A stretch of 64,000 bases of DNA from Plumapathes pennacea (GCA_964036295.1 OZ038467.1:3539501-3603500); one strand, 5' to 3'; positions 22,300-35,089 are shown, counted from the first letter of the stretch. Program-made: numbers and translations. Notes: generated from the sequence alone by a model not told the origin.

Positions 22300-23875
22300 C
22301 TTAATCAATTAGGACAAACGCGACGAGGTCTAATGGTTCTTCCGCCTTTCGACATCTGGCTCAAGTCAGCGGTTGACCAAACACAGAATGACGTAATATG
22401 TTGTGACAGTCATGTGTTAACGTCAAGCTGCCAGTGATTCTGTAAGTGCCTAAAAATAACTTTATCCACGTTACTGCAATCTACCTCAACAAAGTGAACA
22501 AAAATGGAAGAGGAGTTTACAGAAAAGGGATTCAGTGACTTGATAAAACAATATAAGCAGACACCAGCCTTGGAACATTTTTAGAAGTATGTTTTGTAAA
22601 TGATAGAGCAGCCTGCAAGCAAGCATTCTGTACCAGTAAGTAGTAAGTTGTGTGACAAAGGAGAGGATAAATGTAGTCCATTGGAGCACTGGACAAACCA
22701 TAAAAGCACATAATTTCATTCATGAGTAAAATCATCTTTTATTCAATATTTTCTTTCCAGTAAAAATCACTTGTCATCGACTAAATTAATATATTATTAT
22801 TATCATTATTATAACTATAAAAATATTATGAAAACTCTGATGTCCTGACACCAGTAAAATTTCATTGTTATTTCAATTAAAGTTTGAAATGTTTTTTTTT
22901 TCATTTTCTGTAGTTCCACTTGATCACATAAACAGCAATATAAATGATCAGTCTATAATGATTTGATTTTCTATATATTTTGATGCTGTTTACTGTGCAC
23001 TTTCACATTGTTAAGTATTTATCTTATTCACAAGATCAAAGATCAGTAATGATAATTATTGTATATATTTTTTGATATGTATGACACTATTTGCCAGGAC
23101 TGACTTTTATCTTTTGTATTTTCAGTACATTTTTCTTTCTAATATTTCTCTTCTTTTTTGTAAACCACGAACTGCATAAAGATTTCACATAATTCTTGAA
23201 TGAAGGCCATATTTGCATATATGAACAGAGGCGCATTATAGCTAATTACGAGCACACTACTCCATACATCATATTTGTCTACCTAAAATTTATCAATCAT
23301 GATTTCCAAATAAAAACAATATGCATAAATTATTATTATATATGATTTAATTTCTGCTAAACACAAACAATATAAAAATTACCCAAATTGTGTCTCTGTT
23401 GCAAGCTAATGTTTTCCTTCTTGAGTGTTAAATAGAATAATATTTACTAATTTTTGATGGTGAGAGGACAAGAAAATGGAATTTAGTAGCAGTGGTGGTA
23501 GAAGTAGTACTCAGCTTGGTGGTAATGGTGTTAGTAGTACTAGTGGCAGTATAGGTGAAGGTTGTATATAGTAGTATTAGTGATGATTGTGGTAGCAGTA
23601 TTTTTTGTGGTGGTGACAGCAGAAATGATGGTTAGTAGTAGTGGGGTGATAGTGTTACTAGTAATAGTGGCAGATATAGAAATAGACCATAGCTTTGCTG
23701 TTTGTCTCAATATTATCATCATATATCATGTGGGAGAATTTAAGATACAAAAGTAATGTCACCCAAACAGAATGCGCACAGAGCCTGCTGCCGTTTGACT
23801 AGTGCCAAGAATGTTGATGCATGCATATCTAGTACACTGTGTAAGTACTTGATGATTTCAGCATCCTCCTTGGCA
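22300..23875. other. AT-rich intergenic region, SERINC promoter and HNF1 3' flank
   Basis: No gene seen. The first 200 bases probably contain the SERINC promoter. The remainder is AT-rich, with TATTATTAT runs near 22790 and a GTAGTAGTGG-type degenerate triplet stretch at 23480-23660, and likely includes the HNF1 3' UTR. Confidence 0.5.
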
Positions 23876-26800
23876 TTATATCTCAGTAGACTTCACCTCA
23901 GATGAAACTTTCTGTTGCTCTGAGTCACTGGTCTCCTGGACAGTTGATTTTGCCATCTCCAAATGTTGTACCACTTGTGTATCACTCACATGTGTTTTGC
24001 AAATGTTCACCACAGGCTTTGAAGGGCCTTCGTTTTGGTTTTGTGTGTGAGTCACTACAGTAACCGTCTCTCCAACAGCTATTTCCTCATCAGTTTCTAT
24101 CCTGCCATAAGGCTCCACCTTAACCTTAACCACAGAGTCTTCTTGTATACTTGACTCGACAGCTGCATGAGGAGTAGAGAAGTTTGAGGAAACATCAGGC
24201 AGCAACTGCATTGCAGTACAAGTGGGAACTGCAACAGCAATGGAGTCTTGGACTCTGGATTGCAAGTCCACTGATGGCGGCATTGTGTTGACAGTGCTGA
24301 CTATGGGTTGTAAAGGAGGCGGTATTGGCAGTGTTGACACAGGGACTGGATGCATATGAACTATGGGTCCTCCAACACTTATTTGGTATGGGACACCTCC
24401 ATGCATCTGCTGCATACTTTCGTGGAAACCCTGTGGCATGGCCATAGGCATAGGAGGTGCTGTGCTCATGTTAGTGACAGTATGCATCATCACTCCCGGC
24501 TGCGGCATCGCGTATGTATTTGGAACCAGTGGAGATAGCTGGCCATTTACTTGGTAGGCTGGGTGTACTGGTACTTGCAGTGTGGTTGAAGATGACATCA
24601 TTGAAGTATCCACTGGGGACTGCACAAATGTTCCAACAGCAGGAAGTGCATGGGTCATGGGCATTTGGGAGGTTTGTGGTGATGTTCTTGTGGGTGTGAT
24701 TCTTGGGTGTGGAAATTCTTGGGCTACTGGTGTCACTGGACTTGTTACCATTGTGGATGGGGAGTCAGCATTCCTCGCTGGTGAATGATTGGTTGGGGAA
24801 GCCAGGGCTGGCTGGCTGATGCCTACTGCTTGACAAGGTGTTGTCTGACCTGGAGGAAAAGAATGAGAATATTAATACATCCTCCTGGTTTACATGTACC
24901 ACACTCAACATCCTGGCCATGTATTACTGTACATATAAAAAAGCAAAGATGAGAGAAAATTGAAATTGATCACTGTCAGGATTAAGTTCTTCTTAAGACC
25001 ACCAGGTAAACCTGGGATTGTGTAAACACGTAATTCTACACATACAGTGTTGTGTGTCACATATACATGTACTGGTCTGGGACTGGTGAGGGCAGATATA
25101 TGAAAAGGATGCCGGTGTGCAGAAAGAAAATGCCATGTGGTATTGAGTTGATCAAGGGAAGCAAATAAAGTGCTGTTCATTGAAACACAACATCAAAGCT
25201 CTTCCCCACTCCCAATAATACTACTTAGTATATACCACACAAGTGAATAGTGCTTTTCGCGCGCTCTCATTGGCTCCTCAATCTCGGAATATCAAGTACT
25301 ATTCACCTCCCGGCGGCTTCCGGTAAAACAAAATAGCGCGCAAACCCAGTTTTTGCTCACTTGTGTCGGAAATAAAATAGCTATTTGGGAGTTGGCTATT
25401 AAACTTGTGTGGTATATACTAAAATAATTATTCGCCTCAGTGTCGGTGAATAGAGGTGGATATTTACCTCGCCGAAACGGCTTGGCAAATATCCACCGCT
25501 ATTCACCTCCACTTCGGCGAATAATTGTTAATTAAACTTAATCTCAATAGTCACCTCCAGAAGGGTTGTCTGGATAATTTGCTGCATCAATAGCAAGCTT
25601 CATGCGAAATGTTTCTTCTTTCCTGCGGTTTGCAAACCAGTTGTAAATTCGACTTTCTGTGACTAAGTTTGGACCCAATCCTTCCACATTAGTGTACGAA
25701 ACACCCCTCTGTTCACATTCAGCCCTGTTGCAGGCCTCCACAAGTGCTTCCCTGTCAAACAAGCAATAAATAATATTTAAGAATAATGTAAGAATTATTC
25801 ATACATGGCAGGGGTCAGATGATTTACCATATTAGCTCACACTGCCCAACTCTATACAGCATTACACAACACTTGAAGAACTAAACCACTTTTTGTAGTT
25901 GTAGTAGAAAACAAAGTATTCCTAAAAAAGGTGAGGTGAGGGGAAGGGTGGGGTCGGGGTCTGGGATGGATACATGCTTGTTCTAGTAACAAAAGGGTTC
26001 CCTATATGGGAAGGCCCTGCCCAAGAATGACCCACCCTAGGTAAAAAAATAGAAAACAGCACTGAAAATCATGCATTTTGCTTCAACAATTTTCCCTCCA
26101 AATTTGTCCCTTACCTAGTTTGTTACCCAAAAATGCCATTGTCAATACATGTTCAGGTGTAATGTTGAGGCATGAAGCCTGGGCACAACTCAGTCAAGGA
26201 ACCTCAACCTTTCTGGGGTGGGGATGGGTCACCTTTTTTAAAATGTGGAGTGGAACTTATGCCTTTTCAAATCTCTTCTGTTCTAGCTAGTTCTGGGCCC
26301 AGTTTTTCAAAGCACGATTAGGCTAATCCTGGATTAGGTGTAAACTTTCTTGTCATTTATAAGCCTGAAAATGTGAAGATTTTGTCCTGCAACGATTTCC
26401 TTGATACGTATTCAGCTAAAACAAGTTTTTTAATCCATATTTGAACAAAACCCTCATTTTATCGGCAGAGAGGTCGTCAGAAAGAATTTCGTTAATCCTG
26501 GATTAGCTTAATCGGCTTTTGAAAAACCGGGCCCTGGCATGTAAGGACAGAAGGACAAAAGGCCCCCTTTTTTATTATTTTACAACTTGTATATAAATTA
26601 ATAAATTAATAAATTGAAGCAGAGACCAATGTGAGTTCATGGAAGAGAGGCAACTCTGTTACTGTGTAGGTGATTTTTCAAAATATTATTCTATTAATTT
26701 TGACAGCTGATTATCAGGGAAAATCTAACAACAGCTGATTTAGTACCTTTCCTCTTTTGAAGGGTTCCTTTGTTGTTCGTAGGACTGATACAGAATGTGT

Positions 26801-29800
26801 GCAGATGCTGGCCCCCACTTGAATCTGTTCCTTCTTGGTTTTTTCGTCCCTGGGTGCTCAATATCAAAAGAACCTGGTCTTTTGCTTATGTTATTGTACT
26901 CTGTTTTGAAAAAAAAAAAAAAAATCACCAACAAGATTCATGATAATCCATCTAGCCTTCCTCTCTCCACCACCCTCTCCCTCTTACTACCCTGGATGCC
27001 ATTGAGGTTTCTCGCTCTCAGAAGCTCTGGTGCGGCCATGTCGGGTGCCTCGCCCCCAGCCCTCTGCCACCTGAGGTTTCGCCAGCAGCCCAATGTGGCC
27101 GCACTGGAGCTTCCAAGAGCGAGAAACCTCTGGCACCCAGGGTACCCTCTTACAAGATGGGATTCATCGAAATAGGCCTTTTGCAACCGGAGGTTATATG
27201 AGTGACTTGAAATTCACCACATGGTCATATACTTAATCCAGCAATTTTTCCTATACACTCTTATTTTTAAATTGCTGTCAAGTTTGTTTCTGGCACTTAA
27301 TATAACAAATCTGACATGACAAATATTATCCCTTTTACTCCCAATAGTGATCCACTTCAATTTTCTCCTTCAGTTTCCCACCAGAAACATGATACAGTAC
27401 AGAGAATTTGGCTTTTGATACCTTGCTCAGATGAAAGCTGATTAAACTATCAATTCTCACTACATTGATCATACATTTTACTCTTAAAAGGTTGGGAGAA
27501 TCTGTATTTTGAGCTTGGGAGTGAAAGGGTTATAAGTCATGTAGACAATGAATTTTGGGTCATGTGACGAGAAGGCTACTGTAAGCTTTAAAACTTACGC
27601 TCTTGGATTTCTGTCTGCTTTCTTTCAAACCATAAATACAAGATTTTTCTTTTTCCGCTCCTCATGGGGGTACCCTTGTTTAAGTGCTGTGACAGGTGGC
27701 TTTGGTTCAGACCTGTTGACTCAACAACCTCTCTCTGTGGAATGTTGTGCTGTTGCATGTAAATCTTCACCATTTTGGCTGCCTGCCAGGGATCCATTCT
27801 GATGAAAATGAACAAAAATTAGCTTAAGCCTTGCCAACCCTGTCAGCTGTCTTTTCTGCAACTTGTCTCACAATTTTTTGTTGTATTGCAAGTTGCAAAG
27901 AGGGGGTGTCGCACATGCAATTTCTTCTGCACCTGTCTTGCAAAGGCATACTTTGTGCTGCATGCAATTTTCACAATAATATTATTTAATTTGCAATTTT
28001 TGAAAATTTTACAGTCTGGGTTACTCTAACTTCCTGATTTTTTAAATTTCATGACAAGTTAATATTGCAATTTTTTCACAGTTGTAAAATTAAACTGTCA
28101 CAAAATTTTCATATATAAATACGTGGCAAAAAGTTTGAACTGAAATGTAAAAACCTCTTGACCCCCCCCCCTCCATTGCCAATTTTCCTATTTACATACA
28201 TCCTTTCAGCATCATGTGGGTGACACAATATTTATGATTCTAAAAACTGCTGCTGATATTTTCACAACATATATAAAACAACAACAGGCCACAGGTTCTT
28301 TGTTGCCATCTTAATTAATTATTTCATTGCTGTCCCTCCCTGTGTTCTTCTTCTTCTTCTTCCTCTTCTTCTTCTTCTTCTTCCTTTTCTTCTTCCTCTT
28401 CTTCTCCCCCTCCTTCTCTGTCTTCTTCACCTGCTGCTTCTGATTCATCTAACTCCCATTCTGTCAGCTTGACATTCAAACATTTCTTGGCATCTGTATC
28501 CCAGTGCTTTATTTCCTGTAGTAATGCTTCTAAACCAGCTTTGTGTCTTCTTGGCTGTCTAACTCACTCTTCCTGAGCATTGCTGTAGTGATAGTGATAT
28601 GTGTGGGGAATGTGACATGCTCGTGTGGCTCATTCTTGAATATTTTGCTGGCTATCTCCTCCTTGACTCTTTCAGGTCTGTCTCTTTTTCTCTTCTTTGA
28701 CTTCCTCTTGTTGTTGATGGAAGGCATTTAAAGACTCTTTGAAAAGACTTTCGGTTAATTAACCGTCTACTATCAATGAGAACAGTGATGATGTAACGCT
28801 CATCGAAGTTTGAACATGATGATAAAATCAAATATATCATTCAGTAAACTGCGGTCACACATTTACTATGATGGTGAAAGTAACCCTTGCAGGTTTTAGA
28901 ACATGGTGCAACTTTTTATGAGAATAACTCTTCACTGGACCTCCAAAAAATCAGTCACTGAAGTTCCTAAAGGAGCTGGGTACTCCAAACACAGGACCGG
29001 CAGTTTGCAGTTCACTGTGACAGTTTCAGGTATAGGATTGACAGCGGACTGGATCAAATTTGTTCGACAAACTGTGGCAACATATTACTATGAACAGAGA
29101 AGCTTCCTGGTATCATGTTATCTTCTCTTGTTAATAAAAGGCCATGCCTTTGCCTGGTTAAACTAAACAAAAAAAAAAACAACTTGTGAACCCCCCCCCC
29201 TCTGGTGATCTGAAAAACGAGTGCCCCCACTTTTTGCCAGCCCCCCTCCGGCATAAATAATGACTGGTCCCTAAGGTGATTTTCCTTACACACTCAGATT
29301 TCAATACACATTCAAAACAGGGATGCTACATTGATTTCTGGACTTCATAAGACAGTAGTGTCCCCTTTTTTAGTGTTCTTAACCCTTCTAGGATAAATTT
29401 ACCACAGCCCTACTCACTAAAATCTGAAGAAGACGCGATTAATAAAAATGTTATTCCTAAATGACAGCAACATCAAACCACTTGCATACTGTGTAGAGCA
29501 GCATTGAGAAATCACGATATAAAGGCTTACTGTATTTTGCGAAACGAAACGAGAATTTGCGAAACGGGAATTTGCAAAACGAGAATTTGCGAACGGGAAT
29601 TTGCGAAACGAGAATTTGCGAAACGGCGTTTTAACACCTAATTGAACATTTTAAATGCTAACAAAGCCTTCAAAACAAAACAAAACAAAACAAAACCAGT
29701 CTTTGTGTGAGGCCCCTGGAGAATGTTATCCCCTGGGAGTTCTATTGTTGTTTCATTTTTTGTGAGACTGAAAATATTTCCGGAAGCGCAATGTCTCTTT

Positions 29801-31965
29801 TGAAATCAAAACATGTGAAAGGAAATATAATTAAAAACTGCGTAATCACCTTAGAGGAAGAACAAAAAGAAAATTAAGCTATAGGTATTGTAACAGCAGA
29901 TTTTTACTTGAATCTGGAATTCATCTGATTGTGCTAGAGGAACTCTGAGGGGGAAAAAATCTGTCACACACGTCTGTCATGTCCAAATGTCTCTTTATTT
30001 TATATATTTTCTGTCTAGTTTATTTTCTAGCTCAAATCGCATGTGTAATCATGGCTATTTGTTGCCACTGTGTCGGTCAGAGACCAAAAGCCCATGGACC
30101 GTTTGATGCGAAAAACATGGCAGGCGGAAAGGTTTACGGAATAAAAGACGTAGTTATCTCCTTTCCTGACAAAAAAAGAAACGATTAGTCTGTCTTTGGC
30201 AGTTTCTTAAAATACTGAATACTAACAGTTGCCCCAGGGGTACCCCCACGGGCGACGTATTGCTCCAAACATGGCGGCCAAACCCAAAGTTGTTTCCACG
30301 GCCCGCCAAACGGCCAAAAACGTGCAAAGCCACATCAAGTCATCCAGAAATAGCCCCACGCTGCACCAGCCCAGGATGGCGTAAGGTTTCAGTGCGTAGA
30401 AAAGCTAAAACTCTAAAAACAACTAAAAATAGAACCGTTTCGCAAATTCCCGTTTCGCAAATTCTCGTTTCGCAAATTCTCGTTTCGCAAAATCTCGTTT
30501 CGCAAATTCCCGTTTAGCAAATTCTCGTTTCGTTTCGCAAAATACAGTAAGCCCGATATAAATCATATGGCAAACATAGTCCAGCGTTACAAAGTCAGTC
30601 GGTCCTCATACAGTTGTTCATGAAAGAATAAATCAAAACTTTAATTTGGCGACGGAGGAATTCACAAGGCCCGAGACACGGAATGGGATAGAATTTCACA
30701 AGGTGTGAAAATCGACATTCCCTGTCTTCTACAGCCTTTGCCCGAATTTCATTATGCCAGAAGGACGTTACTCCGTTCCTTATCGTGGTATTATTTCCTT
30801 GATCAAGATCTCAGTAATAAAGAAAGCTTCCGTCGAAGTGTATAACCCGAAGCCCGCCTGTCAAGCCGTGACGTTAAAACTAAACAGGCGGCGTAAAATT
30901 CATCGAGATGCCGCCTCCCCGAAAACAACACGACCCGATTGAATGAAGAAACGGAATATGCAGATATTGAAAGGCTTCTTTACGTTCAGAGTTAATATTT
31001 AATGGCGTTCCTCTTTGATCATCCACCAGGCAAATGATTAACGTACAGATTTTATATTCACATTGTCGGCACAGATATCATAAATAATGCAAGATTTAGT
31101 TCGGTCGTCACGGTTTCACTTGGTTTCTTCGAGGCAACATACGACAAAAAGGAATACGTTTGTTGGACGATCTTTGCGACTCTACTGAACCCGAGAACAA
31201 TTATCTGAAGGTCGTGAAAACCCATCGCCAAGTACAAACAGCGAGCTAGCGTATAAACGACTCGATCAATCGACCGCTTCGAGTCGTTGGTAAGTGAAAT
31301 TCTCCAATCGATAGTCGATCACGGAGTTGCTAAGAGCCTTTAGTGGAGCGGAACAATCAACCGGACCGTGAAAAAGTGTCAGTACAGTAACCTGTTACAA
31401 TAACAATAAGAATATAAGATGCCTTGGGCATTTCCAGTTCCCGAGACGTGATTGATCATAAATTATATGGCGGCGGGGCTCTGATTTTGTTTTGCGACAA
31501 AGCAGGATCGATATAACGAATGAATATAAAATACAACTGCTTTTTCCGGCTGACCGCTAGGTCCTTAATATATCGACCGTCACGCTTCACGCTTGGCGAC
31601 TCCAGTTTTTGCATGTATTTGTCTCGCGCGCGCATTATTAAAATCAATCTGCTCCGTGTCTGCACATAACATTTCTTAGATGGCCGAGGCTGGAAAGTAT
31701 CCACCTACCTGAGCATCTGATCTATAACCGATTGCCCGGTAACCTGTGAAGGAGGACTTGCATAAGACTGATCATGGATGTTTGGCGTCGAACCGAGGGG
31801 TGTTTGCTGTTGTGGAGCTTCGTCTCCGAATTCAACTTTTGTATTTGGTCCTTCCCTCGCTGAGCACAGGCTATCGACTGTTTTCACCAAAAGTGACCTG
31901 GAGATCCCGCTATCGAGCAGAGCTCGAATAAGCTCTCTCTGCAATTCGGTCGGTTCGTCGGCCAT
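23876..31965 (-). CDS. HNF1: Hepatocyte nuclear factor 1 (POU-homeobox transcription factor)
   Basis: Exons in transcript order: 31965-31709, 27798-27599, 26900-26747, 25751-25555, 24849-23876; 1,782 nt, 593 aa, near vertebrate HNF1A/B length. Exon 1 encodes the dimerisation helix ([20 protein letters not shown]). Exon 2 is the POU-specific domain ([36 protein letters not shown]); the exon 1-2 junction reads MLR|MDPW, as expected for the family. The atypical homeodomain spans exons 3-4 ([19 protein letters not shown] to [13 protein letters not shown]) and keeps the long inserted loop unique to HNF1. The last exon encodes a Pro/Gln/Val-rich transactivation region. HNF1 dimers bind GTTAATNATTAAC sites and drive endodermal programmes; target genes here are unknown. 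Intron 1 (3.9 kb) holds a broken ORF and a MULE-like element. Confidence 0.97.
25226..25424. mobile_element. MITE with AGTATATACCACACAAG ends (HNF1 intron 4)
   Basis: AGTATATACCACACAAG at the left and CTTGTGTGGTATATACT at the right are exact reverse complements. The interior carries GTGAATAGTGC and CGCGCGC sequence and no frame. Confidence 0.75.
25427..25529. mobile_element. Second palindromic element abutting the first
   Basis: AATTATTCGCC..GTCGGTGAATAG at the left pairs with CTATTCACC..TTCGGCGAATAATT at the right, and GGTGGATATTT pairs with AAATATCCACC inside. The whole 100 bp forms a near-perfect hairpin immediately upstream of the HNF1 exon 4 donor side. Confidence 0.7.
26292..26535. mobile_element. 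MITE with GGGCCCAGTTTTTCAAA ends (HNF1 intron 3)
   Basis: The left end GGGCCCAGTTTTTCAAA..GATTAGGCTAATCC and right end GGATTAGCTTAATC..TTTGAAAAACCGGGCCC are reverse complements over about 42 bp with few differences. The element is about 240 bp. A diverged relative (GGGCCCCGTGTTCAAAGTTC) lies near 32275. Confidence 0.75.
27340..27530 (+). repeat. Dispersed repeat, copy 2 (HNF1 intron 2)
   Basis: It shares GAGAATTTGGCTTTTGATAC, CTTGCTCAGATGAAAGCTGA and GAGAATCTGT..TGAAAGGGT with 6598-6762 in TRAFD1. Confidence 0.6.
28324..28727 (-). pseudogene. Frameshifted intronless small-protein ORF nested in HNF1 intron 1
   Basis: From ATG 28727 the frame encodes a basic N-terminus ([20 protein letters not shown]) and a mixed segment ending in a stop near 28530. 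A shift of one base just before that stop opens a second frame ([20 protein letters not shown]) that continues through a helical, then strongly acidic poly-Glu region to TGA at 28324. The two halves read naturally as one protein of about 135 residues broken by a one-base indel. It has no introns and lies on the same strand as its host gene, so a processed pseudogene is the simplest reading; a sequencing error is possible. The family was not recognised. The GAA/GAG triplet run (about 28345-28405) is low-complexity. Confidence 0.4.
29515..29523. repeat. Left target-site duplication of MULE-like element
   Basis: CGATATAAA directly precedes the left inverted end and is repeated exactly after the right end at 30554-30562. 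Nine bases is the usual duplication size for Mutator-like elements. Confidence 0.85.
29524..30553. mobile_element. Non-autonomous MULE-like element with arrayed inverted ends
   Basis: The 1,030-bp element starts GGCTTACTGTATTTTGCGAA and ends with the exact complement. Each inverted end (about 29524-29630 and 30435-30553) consists of an 18-base tip, a GAAACGAAAC spacer and a tandem array of about 15-bp units, GAGAATTTGCGAAAC alternating with GGGAATTTGCGAAAC. There are five units at the left and six at the right. The interior of about 800 bp has no transposase; one open frame of 69 codons (29979-30188, +) shows a hydrophobic start but no known domain. The 9-bp duplication CGATATAAA flanks it. 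The class is inferred from duplication length and long inverted ends. Confidence 0.85.
30554..30562. repeat. Right target-site duplication of MULE-like element
   Basis: CGATATAAA, identical to 29515-29523. Confidence 0.85.
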
Positions 31966-33089
31966 GCTGGCTGCTACTACAAAACCTTGGTCAGTTTACT
32001 GGCGGCGCGTCCTCCATTTTGAGCATGCATTCATTATCGGTCAGCGCATATGCGCCGCCAAAAATACGTAAAAAAAAGAAAAACAAAAACAAAAAAAAAA
32101 AAAGAGAAGAAGAAAGAGAGAAAGAAAAGAAAAACGAAGAACTTCAGTCCAACAACTGAAACTTGTTTTTTATTTTTATTTTTAGTTTCTGTATGCTCAA
32201 TTCAGTTCATAGCACTTTGGATGTTCTAAAATGGGGAAATATTCTGCAATGAGATCTAAGAAGCCGACAGAACTGGGCCCCGTGTTCAAAGTTCGATCCG
32301 GCTCATCCTGAATTAGGACGATATTTTGTTGTCATGTCCACGGAGAATTTTTTGTAAACGGAAAGAAAAGTCATGGTGGATGAGCAACGGGCTATGGACC
32401 CCATTCAGTGCTGCAATCTAAAAGTGCGCTAGATAGTCTTGTGCCGAGGGTGGGAGTGGTCTCTTGGGCATCTGATATTTTTGTTTGTTTTGCATTCCTC
32501 GGATACCGAAGGTTCTTTCGGAGATCACTCGGTACTGATTATGCACTGACATTGCGGACGAGCCTGGCAAAAAAATCTCTGCCAACCACAGAGACTGTCA
32601 ATAAAAAAACACTTTTGACCAATCAGGAGTCATAGTAATATTTGCGTTGTTTGCTTTGAAGAAAACAGTCATCAGTGCGAGAAAACCCCATCGCCACTTG
32701 CTTGTTTTCGTGAGAAGGTCGCATTTTGTTCCTGATATGGTCAAGAATGCTCCTGAACTTTCGGCCAATCCTAAACGCAAAGCCAAAGCAATCACGCGAT
32801 TACTTTCGGCAGCCAACCAAAAAAAGGCTTAATTGAAGTTATGCAAGATTGCGCGGAATAAATTTACCGCGAGTCCGAGCAAGAGCCGAGGAGTTTGATG
32901 ATTGTTTCGCGTCATTTTGCGTTTCGAAAAGGTTTATTGCTCATCGATTTGGCCGCAATAAATACATCAGTAGTCACAGTTGAGAAACAGCAGTAAAATA
33001 AACATGAAATAACAAGAACATGATCGTAAAGCATGCTCTCCTTTTATTTAGACAGTTTTTAACTGATACACGGTCAACAATCTAGTTTT
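31966..33089. other. Intergenic region, HNF1 promoter side to RNF10 3' end
   Basis: No gene seen. 31966-32060 is likely HNF1 promoter and 5' UTR. A purine-rich A/G tract covers 32068-32140. A relative of the GGGCCC-ended MITE lies near 32275. 32550-32850 resembles 47050-47280 (words such as ACCAATCAG, CAGTGCGAG and CTTGTT), suggesting a shared diverged repeat. TTTATT at 33043-33048 gives AATAAA on the minus strand 42 bases beyond the RNF10 stop. Confidence 0.5.
33043..33048 (-). promoter_or_regulatory. Polyadenylation signal AATAAA for RNF10
   Basis: The minus strand reads AATAAA about 42 bases after the RNF10 stop codon, a plausible position for a short 3' UTR. Confidence 0.5.
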
Positions 33090-35057
33090 TCAATTGTATT
33101 TCATAAAGCTGCTGGTGGTGAAAAGCAGTTTCTTCTTTCCCTTTTTCTTTTTGCCTTCTTTTTTAGGGAGCGAGTCTGAAAAACAAATAAACGAAGCTCT
33201 AGTTAAAACAAAACAACAACAACAACACTGTAACAGAGATTGAGACAAAAGAAACAAATAGAGTTGTGATCTACCTTCACTGCGTGGCAGGTTCCAGTCA
33301 GAAGTGACCAGAGCTTCAGAGAATGCTGACTGAAAGGTTGGTACTGGAACGTAATCCTCGGGGTCGGCGTTCTCGTCTGCAGGCGCGCCACTCCTCACAG
33401 CATCTGCTGAAGAAACGACCATCCCCAATCAAACCTCTCTCTAATTCAAGCCCAGTCTCGTAGCTAGCCAAACGGACACAGAAGCGAAAAGGGGTGAAAG
33501 TTTTGAGTGATTTCTTCGCGCTTCAATCTGATTACACAAACTTGTTTTAAACTGTGAATAAAAACAGTTGAAACTTGCGCTGACTTGCGACTGAGAGGTC
33601 AAAGTGAACGTTAGTTGATGGGAGAATGAGTCTGCGCAAAGAGGAGACTGCTCAGTTTGCAGTCAAGAGTGAACTCAACATAATCACGACAGGGTTTAAA
33701 ATGTACGCCTTACCACATTGGCTGGGTTTCTTCGCGTGCTTGCATGGCTCAAGTGCCGTTCCTCTCCTCAGCGCCTATTAAAGATGTCAAAGAACCTTAC
33801 AGTCAAGAAAGTCTTGACTTTCAGCACATTTTCCCCAACAAATCCTTGCAACGTTTCTACTGCCAAACTTCATCCTTCAAAGGGGCAGTGTCAAGAGATG
33901 CGCATGCGTGCGCGCTTGTTCGAAACTTGAAAACTTTTGCCCAATGTTTTCAAGTTTGAAATCCAAGATGGCGTCCACAACGGCGGCGAGCGATTGAACG
34001 GCATATCCACCGAGAGTTTCAATAACAGTCATTATTATTATTATATATAACTGCAGAGCAATCCTAACCTGCGCGAATGATGGCGGGGAAGAAACAAGAG
34101 TGTCCTTGCCACCTCCAGATCCAGTTCCTTCATCAGCACCGGGTTCTGCACTATATTCCTCGTCTGTAGAGAAAGAATACACACATTATCTGGACGGCAG
34201 ACACAAGGACGCGAATCTACCGTTTCCCGAGGTAAAAAGCGTCATCGTTCATCAAACTGGCTCGTGTTTTACCACTGTAAATCCTTTTTAGTGCACAGTG
34301 GAAGTCCTTGTGTATAAAAATATATGAGAACTCGTGTGTTAGCTTGTATCATTACCATAAGGATTTTAAACAACAACTAAAGCGATACGCTAAATGCTGT
34401 GCAGTGGCCTTGGCTGACATTTTAAGGGTTAGCCAGGCCCGCAAAATGGTGATCTGAGTAAAAGAGAGGGTTTGTGTGTTGTAAGGACATTTTCAGTGGA
34501 AACCTTAGTTCTTTTGTGTGTTATAGTTATTTTGTACTTCATTTTACGCGAGTGAGCTGTGCTCGAGACGACAAACCTGGCACGATATAAGAGTGTTTTT
34601 AAATTTGCATATATATTTTTATTTTTATTTCGAATCTATTTCGCGATCTAAAAAGTACATATTGCTCTAAACATAATCCGAAACCCAACCCTAACCCTAA
34701 AAAAGTAAAATAATATAATATAAAATCAAGCGCGCACAAAAACCCCAATATAAAAAAATTGCATGCTAACAAGATTCATACAGAAAACTCTTATATCATG
34801 CCATGGTTGACAATTAAAATTTAAGAGAGAAGCAGTGATAAAACGCACTGAGTGCACGCACCATGACTAATGTTAGCCTCTGCAAACTGCATAAAAGGGC
34901 TTGGAGAGGAGAAGGCTGGCGGAGACATGGCCATGTGACCGACTTGAGACGGGAAGTCCACCTCACTAAATAAGTTTAGGTCTTCAGCTGTACTGCGACC
35001 TGAAACCACCAAGTGAAACAGCAAATTTATCAAATTACAAAATCCTGGGGAGTTGGG

Positions 35058-35089
<32 letters not shown>

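Noticed and set aside
28543..28731. Hydrophobic frame on plus strand
   Set aside because: Antisense of the Lys/Arg-rich minus-strand ORF; hydrophobicity is a shadow of AAG/AGA codons.
29530..30550. CRISPR-like regularly spaced short repeats
   Set aside because: Units are directly tandem without unique spacers and form the inverted ends of a transposon in a eukaryotic genome.
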